Of a DNA stretch of 64,000 nucleotides, positions 56,439-64,000 are shown piece by piece (the stretch's first letter is position 1; each line of letters begins with the position of its first letter). The position numbers and the translations under genes were made by a program. The notes below the pieces were generated by a model. The model was not told the origin of the DNA, ran no database searches, and saw nothing but the letters and a program-made list of their open reading frames with translations. Origin of the DNA: Branchiostoma floridae. Its lineage: Eukaryota > Chordata > Leptocardii > Amphioxiformes > Branchiostomatidae. Where the stretch lies: the NCBI RefSeq assembly GCF_000003815.2, contig NC_049981.1, positions 499,602 to 563,601 of the forward strand, given 5' to 3'.

Positions 56439-57031
56439 GCTTTGACGTCACATTTACAAGCATTTTAGTGTAGTCAACTATACAAGCTTTAGTGTAGTCA
56501 ACGATAGTTAGACACACAGAACCTCACAGGCAGGGCGCGCATGCCTGTTGCAGTGATACAAAATACAGAAGCGGACTCCGTGTTCTTACAAATATTGATT
56601 TAGACTTACAAATATTGCATCGGCTTAAAAAATTCTGAATCTTAGGTACTATATTCGTCTATATCTTGTTACATCACAAGCATTAAAAAGCTTCTGCAAT
56701 GTATCTAACTCAAGTACGACACACTGAACATCCGTTATTCTCAGAGGCACACGTCGGTTATGTATACAGGAGAGAAAGACGCCTACAGGAGCGAACTCAG
56801 TGTTCTTACGAAAATGGCATCCGTTCTGTAAAACTCCAAACCTGAATATTTTATAGTATAGTCTTCTAAGTCTTGTCGTCGCATTACAATTATTATTTAA
56901 AATAAAAACTCCTGTGGTGTAATTAACTAAAGTTAGACACTCGGGGCCCCGTTATTCTCACTGGCAGGGCGCACACGTTTGTTACATTGAGGAGAGAAAG
57001 ATTCCTACATGGGGTGGACTCCGTGTTCTTA

Positions 57032-57873
57032 TACCCCTGTCACATTATGTACGATCTTCGGACGTACTTTGCGATCGCTGGAAGGTCGACCAATTTTAAG
57101 ATCTTCAGACGGTCTTGCGTATTTTTCGCCCCAGAACTGTCCCTGTCACATACCTTCTTGTTATGTTAAATAGCATGTTAAGTCTTTTTGTATAGACCTA
57201 TTTTGTACTTTGTGTAATAGTCGTTGCCATACATTGTACCATGTACAAATGTCGTGCAATAAAGTTCATTCATTATAAACGAGGCTCGTGCGATCGTCCG
57301 TGAATACATCTACTAGTATGATAATGATCCTCCCATGGCCTCTTGCAAACGGACAAGTTAGTAATACAAAACGTCACCTCACAAAAAGGCAAGAGATCAA
57401 TAACTGTTTACTCTTTCGTTGTCGGAAACTTTTTAACCAATTAATGTAATGCGCAGGCATACTAGTAATGACGAAAAAAAAAGTGTGTCACAAATCCAGC
57501 CTACATACTACCACAGGGGCCACAATGTCAGAATTACCCTCACATCTAAAGAAATTCAATATTTGCCAACAAACGTAAGTCGGGCGAACGTCGCCCACCT
57601 GACGGGCGTTCGCCATCCGGTTTGCACGGTCTGCACGATCTGCAGGCGACTTGGTAACGAGCTCTGCAAACTCAGAGATCACTTGCGACTTGTCGCTTAT
57701 GTTAAGAACATGTTTAGCTGCACCGCGACCATCGTATGGCCCCTGAAAATCGCCGGCGATCCCGAAAAATCGCGAGATAATCGTGAGAACATCGGACATC
57801 TTACACACGAAAATGTCATTTAGAGCTCGCAGAATCGTCGTCCGATCGATTTTCGCGTAATGGGACAGGGGTA
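57032..57873. mobile_element. 842-bp Harbinger-like non-autonomous element
   Basis: The left end TACCCCTGTCACATTATGTA matches the complement of the right end CGTAATGGGACAGGGGTA. TTA flanks both sides (57029-57031 and 57874-57876). The inner right side shares TCGTCCGATCGATTTTCGCG and AGAGCTCGCAGA with the small element at 48179-48379. A LINE-like tail at 57205-57280 is inserted within it (family 3). Overlapping frames at 57449-57892 on both strands match no transposase I know. Confidence 0.8.
57205..57280 (+). mobile_element. LINE 3' tail (family 3)
   Basis: GTTGCCATACATTGTACCAT continues GTACAAATGTCGTGCAATAA, then AGTTCATTCATT. Nearly the same end occurs at 62785-62845 (TTGCCATACATTGTACCTGT, then TACAATTGTCGCGCAATAAA). 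Confidence 0.55.
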
Positions 57874-58109
57874 TTACAGATATACAGCTCATGTAGTGTA
57901 ATCATCTAACTTAACACTCACGGAAACCCAGTCAATTATTCGCACAGACGATTCGTTCAGGGGCGGACGCCGTGTTCTTACAAAGATGACATCAGCTCTG
58001 TAAAAATAAAAATGAATCTCAAATACTATGACCATCAGCATGTTGTCGTCACATTGAGTAGTCAAAGCTTCTGTAGTACAATTAACTGAAGTTAGACACA
58101 CGGAACTCT

Positions 58110-60117
58110 ACTCCAGACAAAACGTGTGTGATGATTTCAAATGATAGAGGAAGTTCAAACAACGCAAATGTTCACACATTAACACAATTCACACATGCTG
58201 TTAGGTATGCTCGTTCGTCTACGTCGATTGCCCGCTATGCTTTTTGCAAACATTTTGGGAACGATTATCAACATCTCCTTTATTTCATGATTTATTGGGA
58301 GGTTGCATATGGCTACAGGGTAAGGAGTACTGTATGCTATAACAGCATAACATTTGTTCTGTAGAAAGAACTTCCAGTATTATTACTGTTCTGAAAATTG
58401 TTTTAGATAGCTGTTCATGAGAGAGTTCTTGGATGTACACGTGACGTCAGCGACGCGAGATCGCAGTCCCAAAGCTGAGGCACAGGTGCGTCCGCAACTG
58501 GGCATGCGTGCTGGAGGCTGGTCTCCTTTCCTCCTTGGCTTGCCGTTTGCCTCAAGGGATGGTTCGTTACGAGTGTTCAAATTGTCATAATGCTCCTTTA
58601 CTGTTTAAGCATGCATGGGCAAGTCAGGGTTATTAGACTTGGGGCAATGCCAAGTGCTAGTAGCCTAACATTGGTAGCATTAGGAAGAGTTCTCAGTCAG
58701 AAGTTACGAGTGTTCAAAATGTTAAGTTGTCCTTTTGGATACGGTTAGTACAATGCCTAATACAAGTAGCCTAATACTGGTGTCATCAAACAGAGCTCTC
58801 AGTCCGTATTTCTGAGCTTAGAGCCGTTTTCCAACAATTTCAGGGTTAAGGTTAGGGTAATGATGCGTTTGTCATTTATTCCGACACGTTGGAAAATGAG
58901 ATTTATTGTCCAAATATTTTATTTGGCACGTCGTACAAGTGACGCATGGACAACATACAACACGAGCTTATGTTATGAAGAATGAAGTCCGACTCTACCT
59001 ACCAGCAGGTAAGCAGGTGGTACTAGAGGTAGCCTTTATAATAGTTCCACCTAAAGTTGCTTGATGATGTCAAATATCAACATGCATCTTATGAACTATC
59101 GAAAGGTCAAATCATTCACAAGTACTGATAAGTAATGTCGTTGAGTGCACTCGTGCTATATGTAATATAAACACAATCCTAATATAAGTGTCAACATTGT
59201 AACATTTCATGTTGACGAACAATATCAAGTTGGTAATGTACGTAATGAACGTTAAGGGGGGTGTTTTCTTTTCCCCATCCGATGTCCTTGTGACTAATCA
59301 ATAAGAATCATTACGTAGTATTTGAGGAAATTCTACCCATACGGTACATGTGGATACCGTAGTATCAGTCCATCAGTTACCGGACGGATAAGATAGAGGA
59401 TTTTGTTGCACTCTCAAATGTCGATTTGAAAAATAAACGACACCGATAATGTTTGATACGCAACATTTTTGTTGTTTCATTTCAATGTAAAGAGCCAAAA
59501 ACAGCATTACCGGTAGAGCTGTATGATATTCAGCAGAAGTACTCCGGTATGTCTCGATTGGTCAATATCTTTTCATATCCAACTCTGGTCTAATCCCATG
59601 GAAAATGTACAACGGAATCACAATTTCTTGATTTCATTTGTCTAAAGGTTATTGAAGCCACAATGCCACACTGGAATTAAGGAACGTGATACACCGTCAA
59701 GTTGTCCGAGTGTGTCGGTTTTACAGTGTCGTGTTATTACATGTCCAGCTGAAATTTGCGAGGTGTTTTTATAGGCTCGAATGCATCTAAGATACATGTT
59801 TAAGAAAATGCAATCCACAAGTGTGGTTGAATATTCTTGTGCAGTTGAGAGGACAACAAACGGTTGGGAATGCAAAAAGAATCATACATTAATTCTCAAC
59901 ATTTTAGTCTTCAATAGTCTGTGTAACACAAACTCCGCTGTCCGGGCTGTAAGTGGCCCCTCCCCACAGAGACCAGCAATGTTGGGCGGGCTGTATATAA
60001 GCGTGATTAAATCAGGCTAGAGTTTCAAAGGTTGCTAAAAGCAAATTAGGGCTAGCAATGTTTATTTTATACCACTACACAGATGGTTAGAGTGTCTTAT
60101 TTTATGTGATTAATGTA
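58110..60117. other. Stretch without supported gene
   Basis: A loose repeat of about 137 bases is seen near 58566 and 58703 (GTTACGAGTGTTCAAA), with 'AGTAGCCTAA-A-TGGT' near 58658 and 58771 and 'TCTCAGTC' behind each. Otherwise only short frames without family resemblance. A TATATAAGCG box near 59993 is not tied to any gene. Confidence 0.4.
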
Positions 60118-60120
60118 TAA

Positions 60121-61049
60121 CACTCGTTCTCATTGAAATGTCGAAAATGGCATTTTTTTGGTCGAAAAATAGATCGGCTTTATTTTCACTGAAAACTACT
60201 TGGTTGTTTGGGAAAATTCCTCTTTTAACCATAGCCAAAAAATGGCAACTTATTATTTTCGGTCCCATTGATAATACATTACAGGGCATGTAACAAACGT
60301 TACCGGTAACGTTTGTTACAACAGTACACTTTACCCTGTTTTCTTCAAAAGGACGTACCTTATTGACTACATCATTTAGGTATAAGTGGATGTCCCTAGG
60401 GACATTTGAAAAGTGGGCAGCTTTTTTACACCAGATGAAAAAGAAAGCTTAGACAGCATCGAACAATGGTAACGTTTGTTACAGTCATTTCTGTACAACA
60501 TTTTGTTAAGTATGGTGAGATACAAATGACAGTCACCAACCCTTTCTTGTTTCTTTAGAAAGCCAGAAAAACTGTACAGCGTCACAAAAACGGCCATTTC
60601 TAGTCTTATACGTGCATAATATAACCGTGGCAACCATCGTACTAGTGGTGGTAACGTTTGTTACAGAATCTGGCGACAGGCATAAACCACCTCACACAGC
60701 CTCCAAGATCAGTGACAGGGGCGATCTGACGTGATCGGGCAGAGGGCCTGGGTAGCTGGTTGCACCTGCCGAACAATCATTCTGGGAACTGAATTGTTAC
60801 ATTTTTGGCTACTATTTGAATTCTTCGTTTCTTCTCAGGCGACAGCCATTTTTTAGGGTGTGAAATCCCACCCGTGGCTATAATAATCTTCTAATCCATC
60901 AATCTCTTCGAATGTTGTGGTGCATCTTTTGTAAAACATTACAGGGGTTGTGGAAAAATGAAGGAACCAGTGATGTTGTCTATAATTTGCTCCATATCAA
61001 GGCGTAAAGTCAGGCGACAGCATTTCGACATTTAAATGAGAACGAGCCG
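60121..61049. mobile_element. 929-bp TAA-flanked element with GGTAACGTTTGTTACA boxes
   Basis: The left end CTCGTTCTCATTGAAATGTC then GAAA pairs with the right end TTTCGACATTTAAATGAGAA then CGAG. TAA flanks both sides (60118-60120 and 61050-61052), as in Harbinger-like elements. Inside is a perfect 32-base palindrome (60289-60320; half-site GGTAACGTTTGTTACA) and two more half-sites at 60468 and 60650 in the same orientation. A second word, GGCGACAG, recurs at about 60671, 60839 and 61015. The boxes may be transposase or host-factor sites. No transposase is present. Confidence 0.8.
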
Positions 61050-61059
61050 TAAGCACGCT

Positions 61060-62780
61060 GCAAAATTTATCAGATTTAATATCAATCCGCAACATTTCTG
61101 AGACGTACGATGTTCGCCTAAGCGTTACCCGTGGGTACCGTACACAGCACTATAGTTCCCATTTTGTCAAGGTTAAAATACAACTAATCAAACCCCACAA
61201 ATTTTTAGATAATTTCAGACCATCTAAACTCTATTGAAGTCTCGCTGCAGTCTCACTGTTGAAGTTATCGGTAGCCAGGTCGCCCAACAGGTGGTCCAAC
61301 TGGTATTACTCACACGGCGTTCCTTTACGGCCAACGCATGGGCTTTGACTCCAAAAGTCGGTGGGCTTTTTGAAAAGTGAGAAACATTCAAAATACCACA
61401 CTTCGCAAATCATTTTAGGTATTGTCCACAAAGCGAGGCGATGGCAAACGTCACGAAAGGCGACAAAGATCCTAAATACATTATCAACATTATCTCCTGT
61501 ATCATCGCACATCAGGACAGAACCGCCGCTTGGTACCATGACAGACATTCACTCGAACGTAGTGCTTCCCAATGTCGTCCTATTTGTAAAACGCCACTCT
61601 CCTTTTGGATTGTCCAACTTACAAAGAAGACCGGCAAAAGTTATTAGAATCCATTGTATGTAAGTCCGATATTGTACTACCACATGCTAAGACAGAGATA
61701 TTCAATATGTTATTATCATGTCCTGTTCATATGTACCTACGTAGGTCAATTCATTTACAATTCCTTGCATAAACGAGAAAATGTAATATTGACGTAATGT
61801 TCTGAAGTGTTAGCTTGTATAACATTAACTATATTGTTTATGCTGTTAACGTTAACATCCATTGGCATATTGCCGACAGGTTTACTGCAATTTCCCAAGC
61901 AATACTAATTTGGCAAATGATCAACGCATCATTTTCTCCAGTTACATGTTGCTGTTACAGCTTACCTTTGCTACTTCTTCCGTGTATCTTTTTTTGTCTC
62001 TCTTGTCCTGCTAAAAACTATAATATCGTTATTGGAACACACCGCGGAATTGCACGGAGAACGGGCGCGTGGTTCGAAGGTGGTGCAATAATACCGGCAG
62101 AACGAAACACGGCAGAATTAACTGCCGCTATGTACCTTTATACATCCTCTGTTGTTCCTTCCTTTTCTGTCAGTAATGACACAAAACAAAAACCTGCGTG
62201 AGCATACAAAATGTCATGAGAAAATGGGCGTATACTATCAAGAATTTTCATTTAATTTTGGTCCGTCACAACCGCTATGACGTAAAACTTTACTGCTGGC
62301 GTAGCATTAAAAATGGCGGGAAAATGGCGGCGTACGTTCAATTTGACCCATTCAGCCGTAGATCCGGGCTATTATGCAACGGTTCCTCACACTTTTACAC
62401 GAGTTGTTGGTCACCAAAAGAAATTCAAGATTGCTGTTGAATCATGCTCATCTTCTGCCGTGATTATCTACAAATCTTGCGATGAACGTGATAGTGTGTT
62501 CGTCCCACGACGAGCTCGCCTGCCCCAAAAATGAACTGAAAACTTTTGGCCTTGTTGTCTTCGAATGCACTGTTATCGAAGCCTTTTTGAAAATGTGTGA
62601 AATACGTGGATGTCTGAAGTGTGCATACCTCGGAAATTACTGTTGCTGCGCTAGTGGATCACTAAAAATTTATCGTTTATGTCATTTACCGGTATAAGTA
62701 TTACTGTCGGTATTATGCCAATGAATGTTACATTAGATTAGATTAGTTTAGTTGTAGTAGTGCATAGTTCAACTTCAATG
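61060..62780. other. Stretch without supported gene, possible LINE body
   Basis: Several frames of 60-130 codons (61361-61663, 61815-62201, 62198-62534, 62482-62697, all +) lie in a row upstream of a family 3 LINE tail. They could be a frameshifted retroelement body, but no RT or endonuclease motif was recognised. Confidence 0.35.
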
Positions 62781-62784
62781 TTTA

Positions 62785-62848
62785 CACTGATTGCCATACA
62801 TTGTACCTGTTACAATTGTCGCGCAATAAAGTTCTTCTTTTTTTTTTA
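62785..62848 (+). mobile_element. LINE 3' tail (family 3)
   Basis: TTGCCATACATTGTACCTGT, then TACAATTGTCGCGCAATAAA, GTTC and a T-rich end. It is the same 3' end as 57205-57280, and the element at 62881 begins shortly after. Confidence 0.55.
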
Positions 62849-62880
62849 AAGAAAAGACAGACACATTTAACCAAAGGGTA

Positions 62881-63951
62881 AGCCCCGGTCACAAAGCGCG
62901 TACGATTCCTTGCGATTCCTTCCGATGCGCAGGATAAGCGCAGTGCGTCGTAAGTCGGGGGATAATCGGAAGCAATGGTTTAAGTATATAAAGCCGTGGT
63001 CACAAAGCGCGTAGTGCATCGTACGATGAGGTCATAAGAGCGTGCCTGCGTCAATCGCAGTGAATCATAGTAAATCGGGGAGCGTCGTATGGCGAAAAAT
63101 AGAGCTGAAATGGATTTTGAACATGTTCAAAATTTCGATATCGTCGTAAGATTTTATTTGCCCCCATAGCAGACTTCATTACGGCAATTTTTGTCTACTG
63201 ATGAGGTTATAGATTTATGAATTGTTAGCATGTTGTGATGGTTTCAGTTTTCCCTGATATTGTGGATATTGACGAAAAGGGAAAATATATCAGTCGCAAC
63301 TGCCACAGTCGGAACCAGACGCAACCAGAGAACAGCGCGCCCCACACAGGTGATGCAGACAATTGTTTGATCGCTTCATGCACGTGGGTTTATAATTAGA
63401 TCAAATCTAAGCTCTCGTCGGTCTTGGGTCAGTTTACCATAATCGTAATAACCATGGGGACAACTCGAACATAAAGGCAGGCTCTTTGAGTCGGAAATAT
63501 ATATGATATAATGCTTATGATATGAGTTTTGTATGATGGCATCTTTTTGTTGATAGCATATCATGATACGATCTTCAATAGAGCCTGACACGGAGAGCCG
63601 GCAAGCAGGCCGAGATAATCGTACCAGTACTCACGCTTGATTTGAACTTTTCTTGTAATGCTCTTGTTGTCATGGTCTCTTTTAATTTATTTTTACAGTT
63701 GAATGTATTATAGGAAGGTATTCAACAGCTAAGTCTACATTTTGTTGGTTAAAGAAGCACAAAAGCGGCCAGGCGGCTATTCAAAAGAAACACAAGTGAA
63801 AAATCGTACGACGCTGGAAAAATTTTGAACACCATCCGATGCGTTGCGATGGCTGATTTTGCTTACGATTTTGCTGCGATTTACTGCGCTCATCGTACGA
63901 TATGCGGAATATACCATCGCAAGAAATCGTACGCGCTTTGTGACCGGGGCT
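62881..63951. mobile_element. 1071-bp inverted-repeat element with doubled left end
   Basis: The left end AGCCCCGGTCACAAAGCGCG then TACGATT is complementary to the right end AATCGTACGCGCTTTGTGAC then CGGGGCT. GTA flanks both sides (62878-62880 and 63952-63954). A second copy of the left end, AGCCGTGGTCACAAAGCGCG, lies about 110 bases further in (near 62993). ATCGTACGAT-type palindromes recur near both ends (about 63017 and 63890). No transposase frame was recognised. The 3-bp duplication suggests a Harbinger-like source. Confidence 0.85.
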
Positions 63952-64000
63952 GTAGAGAGATCAGTTCTACAAAGAACAATGGTGGTCTGTAACTTTCCTC

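Larger units (their letters stand above)
56460..58105. repeat. Tandem repeat, 220-bp unit, interrupted
   Basis: Units share GACTCCGTGTTCTTAC (near 56574, 56795, 57017 and 57966), 'TGTAGTGTAATTAACTAAAG' type text, 'TTAGACACACGGA' and 'CAGGAGAGAAAGA'. The first three markers are 220 and 222 bases apart. The third unit is cut right after GTGTTCTTA by the TTA-type element at 57032-57873, and about 110 bases of the unit are missing at the junction. Confidence 0.7.

Noticed and set aside
57449-57892. Overlapping 124- and 134-codon frames, considered as Harbinger proteins
   Set aside because: They lie on the inverted-repeat element and include its palindromic end; no motif was found.

Overview
The window looks like animal nuclear DNA: genes are split into many short exons with GT/AG introns, no operons are visible, and most of the rest is dispersed repeats. 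The dense inverted-repeat DNA transposons, LINE tails and Penelope remnants suit a marine invertebrate, and amphioxus (Branchiostoma) is my best guess. That assignment is inference, since no species marker was tested.

Two genes can be supported. An 18-exon acyl-CoA synthetase of the AMP-binding (ANL) superfamily, ACSF2-like, runs on the + strand from 19379 to 30730. Its exons join in phase from a plausible start to a stop and give about 573 residues with the P-loop, YGxSE, TGD and GRIKD motifs. One extra T in an 8-T run of exon 2 (20934-20942) breaks the frame, so the copy is either a pseudogene or carries a homopolymer error. On the - strand, four phase-consistent exons between 36798 and 34304 encode the C-terminal part of the centriole protein POC5. 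Its upstream exons were not found.

Layout: 1-2.9 kb holds a degenerate tandem repeat with a 660-bp spacing at first. 3.3-3.7 kb is a short-unit satellite. 4.6-9.8 kb carries inverted-repeat elements, one with a clear 9-bp target duplication. 9.9-11.6 kb is a diverged 720-bp repeat. 12-19 kb holds hairpins, a small tandem repeat and retroelement scraps. 19.4-30.7 kb is the synthetase gene, with MITEs and retroelement tails in its introns. 31.3-31.65 kb is a Penelope-like remnant. 32.8-33.2 kb is a TA-type MITE. 34.3-36.8 kb is POC5. 41.1-42.2 kb is a striking 39-bp palindromic minisatellite that is open on both strands. 43.2-44.2 kb is a nested hairpin and a satellite. 45-64 kb is mostly transposons, including four elements with 3-bp target duplications (Harbinger-like), a LINE C-terminal remnant, a 67-bp satellite bounded by a MITE's ends, and a 220-bp satellite broken by one of these elements.

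The two genes are unrelated and no pathway links them. I found no defence island, CRISPR array, rRNA or intact transposase. The most unusual structures are the palindromic minisatellite (41281-42208), the satellite enclosed by MITE ends (53887-54382), and the element with repeated GGTAACGTTTGTTACA boxes (60121-61049).
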